Source of the DNA: Blattamonas nauphoetae
Taxonomy: Eukaryota; Preaxostyla; Oxymonadida
Direction of reading: 5' to 3'
Length of the DNA stretch: 64,000 bases
NCBI GenBank assembly: GCA_033064195.1
Contig: JARBJD010000375.1
Location: forward strand, 1-64,000
The notes beneath the pieces were generated by a model that was not told the origin of the DNA, made no database searches, and saw nothing but the letters and a program-made list of their open reading frames with translations. This document shows positions 1 through 11,180 of the stretch, one piece after another; the stretch's first letter is position 1, and each line of letters starts with the position of its first letter. The position numbers and the translations under genes were made by a program.

Positions 1-2931
1 CGAGGTTTGGTGGCTTCATCGTTGCGTGTCGGATGATCTTCAAATTCAGGACTTCTTGTTTTATGTTGTTTTCAGAGTTTTCGTGGGTTCTTTTCGTGAA
101 ATCGTGTTCGTGGGTGAGGTCGGTTCTTTCGTGTTGATCCTTGATGATGTTTCGATTTGTCGAAATGTCTGGAGAATGTCATCTCTCTTTCGAGTCTCTC
201 TTTGGATGGTTGGTTTGAATTCTGACTATTTCGTCTGATTTCGCTGGATCTGTGTTTTGAACTGGGCGTGAACGACATGTCATTAAGATTTGATTCCATC
301 CAACATTGTCGATTTTTCAATCGAAAAATCGTCACCTTCTTCGAGTTTTCACTATTTTTCCTTCTTGGAACGGCTGCATGACTCTCATGGATTGGTTCAT
401 GCGACGATCGTTTCCAACCTTCCCTTCTTCATCTGAAAGAGTGTCTGTCGGATTTTCGTGTTGCATTATAGATTGTCTTCGTTTCTGATTCGCATTTCCA
501 GATCGCCCGTATTTCGACGGGCATCTGATACTTCGATCGGAAGACAGATCTTCTCGTACCATGAAAGATGCCAAGATTTCACATGCTGATTCATCGCGGG
601 GCTGTCTATATGAAGCGATTGTTCAAATGGGACGAGGTTCAACGTGGTTGGAACGTGGCGTGTCCAACGCAGATCGATGTCCGAATGTTATGGCTGAATA
701 ATCCATCTCAAGTGGCGAAGGAGATACTCTTGGTGCCAGTCGTTGTCGGGCTTCATTGCACGGAAGGATCTTCGTAGAAACACGGCTGTTCATGAATTCA
801 TCATCTTGGTCTCCAGTTTTGGTAGTTTTGTGGAGTGATATTGTCGAGTTGCCTGATTGAGTTGTGACTATGAGCGGATTTTTCGGAGGTTAATGAATCA
901 GATAAACGAGTAGGTAATGACTTTGTGGATTCTGATCATCACTTTGGAACACCCCTGAGTGAGCATCAGAGAGATATTCTGGGTAAACGAGGCTTTTTCA
1001 TCAGAAAAGCTTCTTTGAGGATCGAAGTCGATCCTCTTCCTGAATCTTCATCCACAAGAATATCTGTTTGACTCGCCTCGTGATTGGGTGGTCCCTGTTC
1101 TATCTCGAGATTGTCTCGAGTTTCACGATCATTGTTGAAAAGGAGACTGGTTGAGAAGGCTATGCAGAACGGATTCCGGAATATGAATCGATCGATCCAC
1201 AATGACGAGGCACTTGTTCTCACTGAACTCAGAGGTGACAGAGACAAATCTGGCCCGAATGAGAATCTGGCTCCATGTGACTCCTTTGGTGAGATTTTCT
1301 GAGTGTGGTAGTCTGTGGGGAGGACAGATGGAGATGGAGTCTGGGAATGATGATGAGACGACTCTGGGAATCTTGAACTAAATGATCTGATAAATCATCG
1401 GAAACTGGGGATAGGACGTCAGTTTGTAACATGGACTGAGTTGCTGATGAGTTTACGGTGATATTTTGAGGGATTGTTGAAGCAAAAGTTCTGAGTGTGA
1501 TAATGTGTGTTTTCAGAACATTTGAGGTCACCTGATCTGGAAGACTTCTATCAACAATGTTGTGTGGTTCTCTGTGGCTCATGATCTGTTGAGAACGGAG
1601 AATAGGTGGATTCAAATGAAGACATTTCAATTTGGGTTGATCACTCATCTCTCATCAGATTTCATCTGAAAGGTTCTTTATTCTTCATCCAGCAAATCCA
1701 CCAAAATCTGTTTTCAGAAAATCTGAGTTTTGTCTGACTGGCCAAAATGCCGGTCAGTGTCAGTGGCCATTTTTCAAAGGGTCTGATCTTAGCTTCACAA
1801 TCGAGGTTACGGTGATGGAAGTCTTTCCACATTCTACTTGCCTCTGTGGCCTCCATCTAGTCATCAAGGAGCATTTGTCAAGTTCATGAGGCGCTGTCCA
1901 ACCTTGGACAGCTTCCAATTAGGAGGTCGGAGTTCGTAAGTTTTTTGGAAAATGGGGAGGATCAGGTTTTTCTGGTAATTGGTGACTTAATTCGAGAATA
2001 CCACACTTTGAATGCAAACAATTAAGAGAGAAATAGGATGATGACATGTGTAAGCGTGAATGTGAGGTGAGAAAGTGATTTAAGAGGATGAGGTTGGAAA
2101 GTGATTGTTTTGTTTGTGGATAGGCTGTGATGACCACGCGAGGGAATGATCATGCGAGGGAAGCGAGGAGATGATCATGCGAGGGAAGCGAGGAGATGAT
2201 CATGCGAGGGAGGCGAGGAGATGATCATGCGAGGGAAGCGAGGAGATGACCATGCGAGGGAGGGGACGCAGTTGGAGTTCGGAACCGCATGTTGGATTCC
2301 GATCTGAACGTGTTGTGCCCTGATTCTGAGATGTGTACGACAATTGGGAATAACTCGTCCAGTTCTTCAAACAGCGATGCCAATCTCATTTCAGATGGAA
2401 CTGAACGACACCAGGCGAGCGTCGAGTTTCACGTGGCGGCGGATTTGGAGGAGAAGAAGCTGAAGAAGAGTCGGAGAAAAAGTTGCTTGCGATTCGTCAA
2501 TACTTGAATCAGAAACTGCGATCTCGGAAAAGTATCATACAGAGCATCAGATTCCATGCGGTGGGTGTGAGTGATCTACACGGGCTCTGAACGACGGCTG
2601 AGACCGTTCGGATGGTTCATGTTGATGGGTGTCATAATTACGTTGTGGCTTCGAATGTGGACATCCATCTGAACACTCTGGACGAGTTCAGAAGATGACG
2701 TCGTCGGGAGAGAAAGCGGCAGAGGATACCGAATCGGAAATCGGCATTGCAAAACTCGACAGATATGAAGAATATTCAGTCTCCCAATGATTGAGAGTTG
2801 ATACGAGATACATCCCAACAGCAGCAGATGACGTGACGAAGGAAGAGAGGGAGGGAGGAAGAATGGAATGGTGGAGATTGGTTGGACAGGCGAATCGTGG
2901 ATAGGAAAACAAGAAAGTGTGTCAATTTGCT
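1..2931. other. Left flank, no supported gene
   Basis: No convincing protein-coding gene, RNA gene or element part is visible here on either strand. The open frames are short (the longest about 140 codons), overlap on opposite strands and show no recognisable domain. A stretch around 2289-2507 could encode a serine-rich, basic 72-residue peptide, but nothing supports it. The only structured feature is the minisatellite at 2129-2262. Confidence 0.6.
2129..2262. repeat. 25-bp minisatellite
   Basis: About five tandem copies of a 25-bp unit built on GATCATGCGAGGGAAGCGAG followed by GAGAT. Copies differ by single bases (AAGCG or AGGCG, ATCATG or ACCATG). It lies about 670 bp outside the left end of Element 1 and has no link to the element. 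Confidence 0.9.
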
Positions 2932-2983
2932 AGTAGTATATATAACGATTATCGATGCCTATCTAGATAGCAATTAGTACGGA
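2932..2983 (+). repeat. Element 1 left terminal inverted repeat
   Basis: Begins AGTAGTATATATAACG and matches the reverse complement of 34783-34833 over about 50 bp with scattered differences, including a shared run around CTAGAT.GCAATTAGT. The block CGATGCCTATCTA occurs twice in tandem just inside. The stretch 2984-3530 behind it is AT-rich and holds nothing recognisable. Confidence 0.8.
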
Positions 2984-3530
2984 AATGATTTCGATGCCTA
3001 TCTACATCACTGACACTACGGAATACTATTAATTATGACCAAAATAATGTTCAAAAGCCATGATTTTAACTCAAAATGGTAAATAATTAACAGTTTGAAC
3101 TTTGGTCACGTCTATTTTTCAACAATTTATTCAATTTTGATTCACTTTTGATTCAAAATATCAACACTAATTTGGCGCTTATTTGGGAACCCGATTGACA
3201 AAAGGGTTGAATGGTCAATATACCTGATCATTGACGATTTCCTTTGGGTGTTTTGTTGGGATCGGATCAGTTCGGTGAAGTGTGCGAGAGAGGGAGGTGT
3301 GACCGTTTTCGAGAGATAGTGGTTTCAGAACAAACATCCATCAAGCAGCGTTAAACGACAGATCATCATGGAAGGAAGGTGAATGTTGAGAGAATACTGG
3401 TCGTTTGTGAAGTTATAGTGGGTGGTTGAAGATGAATCTCATGGAACTGAGATCTATCGAAATCGGAGGAAGAATGAGAAGAATGAAGCAATAAGGAATG
3501 GAGACGAGATGTTGGTATTCTAAGCGGAGA

Positions 3531-3916
3531 TCAACCAGAATTCATAGAACTCACATGACTCACCATTGATTGATCAGCGGTTGTTTCATATCTCGAAGAT
3601 TCACCAGAACTGTCTTTGAACCATATCTTCAAAGGTTGAGATGTCGTGTACTTAATTCCCACTTCTTTCAGTTTCGAAAATTGTTCGTTGCAGAAAGCAA
3701 TATGAATCATTGTGTGCATCTGTCTGGATCCATCTGATGATTGTGAAATTTGAGGGAATATCTTTGGAATAATCGTTGACGAATCATGAGACTGTTGAAT
3801 AAAATGTTCATGAGAATCACAGGATGAATTCAAACATTTTGATTTGATGAATTGGTAAAATCATGTGGGAATTGAGCAGTGAGAATTCTGAGGGAGAAAA
3901 GTAAACGTTTGACCAT
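3531..3916 (-). pseudogene. Element 1 small beta-rich protein gene (fossil)
   Basis: Sister of the intact genes at 19081-19491 and 44071-44481, sharing the hallmark stretch KIWFKDSSGES near the C-terminus and the initial MVKR context. It is the last minus-strand gene at the left end of the element. Function is unknown; position next to the capsid genes suggests a virion part. This copy is broken. Confidence 0.7.
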
Positions 3917-3942
3917 TTTTTAGGCGAAATAAAATCACAATT

Positions 3943-5646
3943 TAATATCCTCTTCACTTCTTCATACGCTTCTTGGAGTCGACGATCAATGACATATCGC
4001 ACTCGTGGTTGTCCATTTTCGATCCAGAACAACCAGTATGTAGCTTGATGTAATGCTAGAATAGGTGGAGGAGGACCTTCAGGAGTTGATAAGAAATACG
4101 CATCAAATTCCTGATTGATTGGGGTTCCTCTGAAGACAATGTTGACTGATTCTGCTGTCGAGATTCCTTCTTCACCACCTGCAATTTCACTTCGATCTGT
4201 GGGAACCATAAACGTGAATGAAGTTGCATCTGTTGCTGCTCTTCTTCTCAAGCCTACTCTATCAACTTCTTGGTTCATGTATTTTTATAGTGCGAGGTTC
4301 ACAAATTGAATTCTCAAATTCTTGTGTTGCCGAACATCCAATGAAATCACCATTCACCATCATCATTTGATAAAAATCAGGTGAGATGGTTGACATTGGG
4401 AAATTAGGAAAGTTAGAACCAAGCATTTCGAATTGACCAATGTAGTGAGGATTTCTGAAGACAGTACATTCATTTGGTCTATCGGGGAATAAGCACATTA
4501 GATTCATGAGATTGTTGAGTTTGATACTAATGTTTGACCTCACTCCCATGGCATTCGCTTTTGATTGAAATGATTGTGTGTCAATTCTTTCTGCTTTCAG
4601 AACATACAAAGTCTTTGAATATGTGTTGATCAGCGATTGTTTTGTTGCTTCTGTCATTTCATATCCGTAGCAGATTGAAGAGGCTTTATCCACACTTGAA
4701 TTGAGAACTGTCGATGTGGAAGAAATGAAAGAAGTAGTTGCTACAACTCCGGTTGTTGATTGATTTGAAAACTCATTGTATTGGTTAACTGGATTTCCTA
4801 TTTGAGTAAATTCTTGAGTTAAAACGCTGAATTCTCCGTCATGCATTAATTGCATTCGAGATTGACCTACATCATTCTGTGCCGATGTAGGGCAACATCA
4901 GATGTATCTTGGAGTGATTTTCGAATGACAGTTGATGGTCGAATTGGACAATACACGAGTGAATCAGTTGTCAAATGAAATCTCAAACGTAGATTACCAA
5001 AGATAGAATTTGGATACTGATCAAATGTACTCAGTGGAAGTAAATCCACAAACGGAATAACCAGTGGAATTGTTCTTGTGATTGTATCTGGTAAATCTGA
5101 AGATCTCTTATATAATGGAGCATAGTAGAATCCACAGACACTGTGATCCATTCTCTGAACATTTTCCCAAAGACTGTAGCAATGCTTCATGTTGTTTTTC
5201 TCTTCTGGTGATTTGAATGTGTGATACAGAAATGATTCGTGTACATGATTGTTCTGAAGTGAATTGTCAATGATATTTCCTTGACAATCAACGAGTCTCA
5301 TATCTCGAATTGCATCTGATGATGATTTGAATCCGAAGAACATTCCGTACAATCCAGCTCTCTCAGTCGGTGTTGTATCTCTTGGTTTAGTCACTGGTAC
5401 AGTAATCGTTAGATCTATTCGAAGATGACTCTTCGAAAAGTCAGTCACATCATGACCGTCATACGACAAGGGAACTTCAATTTCATCTCCAATTCTACAT
5501 GGCATTGGAGGATTTGTTGGATGCACTTCCTGAATTGAAAACTTGTGCGGCTCTGAATCCCATTGTTTTGGCAGATACGATTGCACCTCAATTTGCTCCA
5601 ATTAGTGTCGATGTTGGTTTGATTGATTTGCTCTTATGCTTCTCAT
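3943..5646 (-). pseudogene. Element 1 capsid-like protein A (fossil)
   Basis: Clearly homologous to the open 560-residue gene at 19532-21214, with matching blocks around QYPNSIFGNLRLRFHLTTDS and a proline-rich EGPPPPIL stretch near the C-terminus. The upstream T-rich box and TATAAATG start context are retained. Broken in several places. Confidence 0.85.
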
Positions 5647-5685
5647 TTATAGAAAAATAAAAATACAATTCGTTGGCAAGACTTT

Positions 5686-7552
5686 TCAATTTGGGATAAT
5701 CCCTAAATCTTTGTGCAATGCTTTCAGTGTGTGATTTGGATAATACTCAACAATAGGAACGTCATTGCTGAATCGTAGGACCCACCACGTTGTGGCAGTA
5801 GTTGCTAGAATCGGAGCTGGTGGATGAGTAAATGTTGTCATATCTCCACCACTTTGACTTGGATTATAAACATTGTAGTAGGTGTCAAGATTTCCTTGAT
5901 ATATTGGTTGTGATCTCAAAGTGACCGGAACATTCTGGCCTTTAGAACTGATGGAATCATTACAGTTTGTTGGACATCCACTTCTTTGTGTTGAAAGCAT
6001 AGAAGGAAGTCAGTATTGTCGTGAATCGGTCGCACTCTTGTCATTTTTCATTTGGATAATTCATACCATTTCTGAGTTTATCTTCAACAAGAGAATCTGT
6101 TAATGATCGCTCCAAATCGTCAGGGACAGCTAGATAAGAATCAAGATTGAGAGTTGAAAGTGCGAACTGATAAAAGCGAGCTCCAATAGTGGTAGTCGGA
6201 TTATCCGGATAGTATTTGTTGAGTAGATTCACACGAAGATCTTTCTGCATTGGATTGTGGAAACAGGTGACTTCATTATCGTAGTGACGAAACAGTAACA
6301 TAAGATCCTTTGCATTAGTGAGAACCATCTGCTGTGTGCAATCAATTCCTTGTGCTGTTGGTGTTTTCTGAAATGGATAGAACGAGATTCTCTCTGCCGG
6401 AATTGTTCCTGGACGATTCGTGTACATCTTCCTGAGACTCTCTTTCGCGATTTCTTTCATTTTGTATCCAGCACTCATGCAATAAACATCATCAACGCGA
6501 TAATCAGTGATGTTTAGAGAAATGTACTGATCTACATATTCTGGTTCGGTAGCGACAACGCCAGCGGAATTAAAGTAGATGTCTTGAGTCACAGTTGGTT
6601 GCAGAAATGATTGACCAATCTGAACGAAGTTCTTGGTGCATGATGTGACAAGATTGTTCAGAAAGAATGGACGATGTTTAATGCAATCGGCAATTGATGC
6701 TTTAATTGGCGGTGCTGCTTTCGTCCCAACCACGATTGATGATAGAGTATTTTTGAATGTGAGTTCAGGATTTACTGGACAACAAACAAATGCATTCTCA
6801 TTGATGTACACACTCAATTTCAAATCACCAAAGAGACATCGAGGATAGTCTGTCATTCCTGAGAATATAAGAAGATCTTCAAGATTGATTGACACACGAA
6901 TTGGGACATCAATTGTATCTTTGAAAACACCGCTTCCATACGTTGTAGTGAAATCCGATAATGGAATATAAACACCAGCGACAGATTCATCGTGTGTCCA
7001 AGCATTTTGCCAAGGTGTGTGCGAGTGTTTTCGATTCTCCAATTGACTCTTTGGTTTGATCATATTGTAAATGTGAGACTCCATTGAGACATCATTGTTT
7101 GTTGTGCTAGTGATTCTCTGATTGTTGTGAAGAACTGTGAATCTACTAAAGATTGATGCCGAATGCTTGAGTCCGACGAAGATGAGTATTCTCTCATTCA
7201 TGAACGATCCCACTTTTCCAGATGTAGTTTGCCAATTGTTGACTTTCAGTGTTGCTGTCATTGTGAAAGTAATGAATGAATCATCGATTTGACAAATGTC
7301 CTGATTACCAGTCAACGGAATGATTATTTCCTGTCCTGTATAGAATCGTGCATTCTCTGATGGTTTTAATTCTTCGATCGAAGTGCTGTGTGCGCCATCG
7401 TTCAATAGGAAATTGACATGATGTTCTGACATTAGTTGTTGTTGGATTTGACCAATATCATCTCTGGTGTACTTTATTGATCCAGTACTGTTTCCAGTCA
7501 ATGTTGATTCTCCATGTCTTTTGTTTGTCGGATGAGTAATGTGTGAGTTCAT
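5686..7552 (-). pseudogene. Element 1 capsid-like protein B (fossil)
   Basis: Sister of the open genes at 21261-23129 and 46205-48070. Starts MNSHITHPTNKR after the box TTTTTATTTTTGTTAAAATG. It shares with capsid-like protein A the 'P.SIFG.L.L...' and 'P.PPIL' type blocks, so the two are paralogues. Most of the gene reads open, with about one break. Confidence 0.87.
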
Positions 7553-7881
7553 TTTAACAAAAATAAAAAGTCCTTTTGCTCATTTCTTTTCACTTTCATC
7601 TTCTTAACTTTTGGTTTCAGCTTTTCTTCCAGTCTCAGTATTTCATCTCTGAGTTTCTTCGCAAGTGAACCATTTCCTTCATTGATTGCTTGCTCATATT
7701 GTGCCATCTTTTCTGCATGGATTTGCTGATCCGACTTCACATCAGGTATCATTTCCACTCCTGTCTGTGCAATCTTGGAAATCACTGGTCCAACAAATGG
7801 AATGAGATTCAAAAATGGTGCTCCAATTCTGAGAATGGTTTTGCCGACTCCTGCTAATTTTGATAACCAACCTGGTGCCAT
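7549..7881 (-). CDS. MAPG small protein 1, membrane-active-like
   Basis: 110 residues. N-terminal MAPGWLSKLA is followed by a hydrophobic, glycine- and proline-containing segment (about residues 15-45: GAPFLNLIPFVGPVIS), then a charged helical half rich in K and E. A short hydrophobic amphipathic start plus basic tail recalls adenovirus minor core or membrane-lytic proteins such as pVI, but this is only an analogy. The end overlaps the start codon of capsid-like gene B in an ATGA arrangement. Sisters lie at 23196-23468 and 48095-48412. Confidence 0.75.
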   Translation of the reverse strand: MAPGWLSKLAGVGKTILRIGAPFLNLIPFVGPVISKIAQTGVEMIPDVKSDQQIHAEKMAQYEQAINEGNGSLAKKLRDEILRLEEKLKPKVKKMKVKRNEQKDFLFLLK

Positions 7882-7915
7882 TTCTGTAAAAATAAAAAAC
7901 TGGATTCACATTTAT

Positions 7916-8287
7916 TTATAAACCTTTGAATTGAATCTTTGAATTTGACGATTGGGGTATGTCATCATTAACGTACCGAGCATTTCGTGGCGGTTCATAC
8001 TCTCTCACCCTTTGAGGGTTCGAAGCCTCTGGCGAGACGATCATTTGTCTTTGATCTGAGATGTCCTGTCGTTGTTGCTTTTGTTGATTCATTGCTTTAC
8101 TTTGCTGATTCGAATCCATCATTCCTCCTAATCCTTGAAGAATTCCTCCCGCTGTTTGTCCGAATTTACTGTTGGTTTGTGACAGTAATCCGCCTCCGAC
8201 TTGAAGTAATGAGGGTGCCAATGGTTTGATGAATTGAAAGAATTGTTTGCCGATATTTTTGAGTTTGTTGAAACTTCCTGGTGCCAT
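7916..8287 (-). CDS. MAPG small protein 2, Gly/Gln-rich
   Basis: 123 residues beginning MAPGSFNKLK, with a hydrophobic glycine-rich middle (GGGLLSQ, GGILQGLGGMM) followed by Q-rich and arginine-rich segments. The shared MAPG start and adjacency to MAPG protein 1 suggest a pair of small virion proteins. Residues of about 82-94 (reading VSPEASNPQR) come from a 36-bp insert (8003-8038) absent from the sister copy in Element 2, where MI is followed directly by EYEPPRN. Sisters near 23505-23815 and 48448-48760 are worn. Confidence 0.7.
   Translation of the reverse strand: MAPGSFNKLKNIGKQFFQFIKPLAPSLLQVGGGLLSQTNSKFGQTAGGILQGLGGMMDSNQQSKAMNQQKQQRQDISDQRQMIVSPEASNPQRVREYEPPRNARYVNDDIPQSSNSKIQFKGL
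8003..8038 (-). repeat. 36-bp palindromic mini-insert, copy A
   Basis: Read on the minus strand it starts GTCTCGCCAGAGGC, has core TTCGAACCC and ends GGTGAGA, giving imperfect inverted ends (TCTCGCC and GGTGAGA). It sits in frame inside MAPG protein 2 and adds exactly 12 codons relative to the Element 2 sister. The core GGTTCGAAGCC resembles a tRNA B box. Confidence 0.85.
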
Positions 8288-8322
8288 TTTAGTAAAAATA
8301 AAAAATCTAATTCGTTAATAAT

Positions 8323-8918
8323 TTATCTCGGGATTGCCTTCGTTAATGAAATACCATAGTTGAGAATGGTGTTGTATGCTTCGTTGTAGGCTATGCTCAT
8401 ATCTTTTCCACCAACAAGGATCTTGAAAATGGTTCGAAAGATTGGGAGAGAATTAATGCATGTACATTTTGTTGACAAATCATCCAATTCAATCACGACA
8501 TCGTTTATTCCTGTCAATGTCGCAATCAGTGCACATAAATCACTTTGGTTTGTGATCAGTTTCTTCGATGGTTCAATGAGATTATTCAATAATTTCTTTT
8601 CGCATGCGAATGCATTTTTGTAAACGAGCAGTAGTTGATCTTTGAATGCTGCAATATTGGATGTGTATTCTCGCAGTGGAATTGAGCGGCTCTGTATCGG
8701 TGCTGATGGATATATTTCCAATGGTGGTGGATCATATTTATCTTGTTCATTCGTGACCACAGGTTCAGAGCTCACATGATCCATCTCCATTTTCGATCTT
8801 TTGTCCGCTCTATTATCTAGCTTTGCTTCGATCTTCAATGATTACATTGTTGGTGATTGACGTTGGAACAGAAGAAGAACTTGTGTGTTTCGTAAATTGA
8901 CAACTGAGAATTGGTTGC
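8323..8918 (-). pseudogene. Element 1 conserved unknown protein U2 (fossil)
   Basis: Homologue of the open genes at 23886-24452 and 48832-49458. The C-terminal two thirds are near-identical to them (blocks AFKDQLLLVYKNAFACEKKL, LVGGKDMSIAYNEAYNTIL and a final IPR). No known domain is recognised. This copy is broken towards its 5' part. Confidence 0.75.
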
Positions 8919-8944
8919 ATCACTTTCTATAAAAATAAAAACGA

Positions 8945-9922
8945 TTATTTATGTTTTAGGTAACCGCTTACTCCCATGGTCTTGACCAAATGTGCGTATT
9001 GAGCGTATTCAGGCATGTAATCTTTGTGGTATTTACCGATGTCTTCAGTTCTTGTTTGATATGCTTCACGCGTCAGTTGATTCACAAGTGTTGAGATGGC
9101 AGCTGTATGTCGACCAAGGAAAGTATTTAAATCTTCTGTGCTCTCAATGAATTCGAGAAACTGTGGATGAATCTGTTCCTTAAATGCTTTTCTTGTCTTT
9201 AATCTCTGATGTTCTGGATTTGAACTGATGAAATTTTCAACGTAGTCTTCAAGCCATTGATCCCACATCTGTGCTGCAACTTTTGATTGAATGGAATTGA
9301 AAACCATATTGTCCAATATATTGTTGCTTGTATCTGCGGGACGTTCTTTACTTGCACGATAAACCTTCAACGTCTCATTCATGAATTCACCAACGGCTTT
9401 CTTCATGATTGCATATGGTTGTTTCGATCGTTGTTCTTGCATTTCTGAGTAGCTAATGTCGTGATATGTTGATGGTACTTCATATGTGCCAGTTTTGAGA
9501 AAATTCTGATGGACAGCTTTGATTCTTCTTCCATTATCTTGACGAAATTGTGAATATGATGTCTGACGACGTGAATCTGGTGTTGGATTCATTGCATAAT
9601 ATGTTTCGATGACAGGTCGACTGTGATATGGTGCAAGCATGAAACCATTGGCGGCGATCAGATCTTTTGTGTCTTTGTCGTAGACCATCACATCAGGAAC
9701 ATTACCATATTTTTCCATTTTTACTTCCCAATTGTGTCCTGTTCGTTCAATATATTCCAATGCTGACGGAACACTACTGAGTGCAGAATTGAATTTGGTG
9801 CGAATGTCATCATCAGCAAAGATTTGTTTCATCGCATCTCTGGTTGCCTGTTCATATCTCATTTTCGGTCTCTTCGCCTGTGCTTTTCTTTGTGGTGGAT
9901 TGAATTTAATCTTTTCAGACAT
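8945..9922 (-). CDS. Conserved unknown protein U1
   Basis: 325 residues from ATG 9922, which follows the T-rich box TTTTTTTATTTTG. The N-terminus is basic (PPQRKAQAKRPKMR); blocks such as PDVMVYDKDTKDLI, YYAMNPTPDSRR and NGRRIKAVH are shared with the sisters at 24491-25456 and 49503-50465. No named domain is recognised. It sits head to head with the packaging ATPase, leaving a gap of about 60 bp that must carry both promoters. A role in the virion or in DNA packaging is only a guess from position. Confidence 0.7.
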   Translation of the reverse strand: MSEKIKFNPPQRKAQAKRPKMRYEQATRDAMKQIFADDDIRTKFNSALSSVPSALEYIERTGHNWEVKMEKYGNVPDVMVYDKDTKDLIAANGFMLAPYHSRPVIETYYAMNPTPDSRRQTSYSQFRQDNGRRIKAVHQNFLKTGTYEVPSTYHDISYSEMQEQRSKQPYAIMKKAVGEFMNETLKVYRASKERPADTSNNILDNMVFNSIQSKVAAQMWDQWLEDYVENFISSNPEHQRLKTRKAFKEQIHPQFLEFIESTEDLNTFLGRHTAAISTLVNQLTREAYQTRTEDIGKYHKDYMPEYAQYAHLVKTMGVSGYLKHK

Positions 9923-9981
9923 GATGTTTTCATACAAAATAAAAAAATGAAAACTACATTTTAAATGCAGATAAATCATAA

Positions 9982-10826
9982 ATGAAAAGATCAACCTCGT
10001 CATTGACAGCATATGTGAATGCTAAATTAAGTGAATCATCAAACAGAAATGTTTCTCATGAAGTCCAATCACAAATACATCCAGATCTGAATTTCAATCG
10101 CAACAGTGTTAATGTCCTCGTTGGAAACAGAGGAAGTAGAAAAACCTTTAATGCTCTTCGAGAAGTTGCCAAGCTACAAAATGTTCATGTTAGAAATGAA
10201 CTCTTTCACCTCTTTGTCTTCGTCACTGATAAGAACATTGATCCAACCTTCGATAAATTCAAACCAATATTGAACGTTCCTTACGTCAAAGTGAAATACG
10301 ATGATGCACTTCCATTTCTGTTGGAACTATCTCAATCAAAGCTGCATATGAAGAAATTATTGACAATCAGTGGCAAGACAGAATTACTGATGAATGCAGA
10401 GATGATCTCTTTGACTCACTATACATTGATGATTTCTCAGTTAAGAATCTCCAAACAATTATCCTTCTTGATGACTGTCGTAGAATTCTTGGTGAACGAA
10501 GGACATCCAAAAATAGAATGACAATAATGGACTTACTACTGGAGAATCGGCAACCGAAGTTCACATTCTTTCTGACGTTGCATGAGCTCTTCAGTTTGTC
10601 AGCAGATATGAAGTCAAACATCGATTCAATGTGGATCTTTGGAGGTTTCAATAGAGAACGAATCAGTCGAGTCTATCCTCAGTTGAACTCCCCAATCGAT
10701 ATTCAACAATTCTGGAATGTCTATCAACGGAAACAAAAGTGTGAAGCAATCATTCTTCGATACAACACAGATGGAGTTGCACTGAATAAGATCAACAAAG
10801 AAGGTTTAAACCGAACTGTCCGTTAG
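9982..10826 (+). pseudogene. Element 1 packaging ATPase (fossil)
   Basis: Same family as the open gene at 25516-26373: A32/FtsK-HerA-type packaging ATPase. It is the only core gene on the plus strand. Its 3' end overlaps the end of the coiled-coil gene on the other strand by about 20 bp. This copy is broken, about one or two breaks. Confidence 0.85.
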
Positions 10827-11156
10827 TTCTTGAATTAGATTCCCAATTGTCTCGTCAAGACTTCGAAGCCGCATACTGAGACTGTCTGTCAACGTTCGTG
10901 TTGATTCTTCAATGTCTGACAATCTCTGATCAATCGAGGATTCACCTATACTTTCATTGCTGACTTTCCGAAGTGCAATCTCACCTCTTATTTTTGTTAT
11001 TCTGTATCCATCAATTTGAATCATCCGATTTAGTTTTTGAGTCGTCAATTCATTCAATTCCTTTCTATTCTTTTCCAAATATCTCTGAAAGTCGTGAATG
11101 TTTGTGAACTCTTTCTGTTCAGGATCAAAAGGTTCTAATATTTTCAAAGATGTCAT
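10806..11156 (-). CDS. Coiled-coil protein
   Basis: 116 residues. N-terminal block ILEPFDPEQK, a basic middle (LNRMIQIDGYRITKIRGEIALRK) and a C-terminal heptad-like stretch (IDQRLSDIEESTRTL, LRSLDETIGNLIQEL) that predicts a coiled coil. It lies between integrase and ATPase in all three complete elements and always overlaps the ATPase gene tail to tail. Function unknown; an oligomerising partner of the ATPase or integrase is possible from position only. Confidence 0.7.
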   Translation of the reverse strand: MTSLKILEPFDPEQKEFTNIHDFQRYLEKNRKELNELTTQKLNRMIQIDGYRITKIRGEIALRKVSNESIGESSIDQRLSDIEESTRTLTDSLSMRLRSLDETIGNLIQELTDSSV

Positions 11157-11180
11157 TTCACTTTAATAAAAACTTCTGCA

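Noticed and set aside
1229-1648. A host gene of 139 codons on the minus strand
   Set aside because: No recognisable domain, no plausible promoter and competing frames on the other strand.
2129-2262. A CRISPR-like array
   Set aside because: The unit repeats without spacers, so it is a plain minisatellite.
2289-2507. A small serine-rich gene
   Set aside because: Only 72 codons, no homologue recognised and no start signal like those seen elsewhere.
10848-10885. A further mini-insert in the coiled-coil gene (GTCTCGTCAAGACTTCGAAGC)
   Set aside because: It resembles the insert core, but all three elements have it at the same codons with no empty site, and its length does not fit; it is probably coding coincidence.
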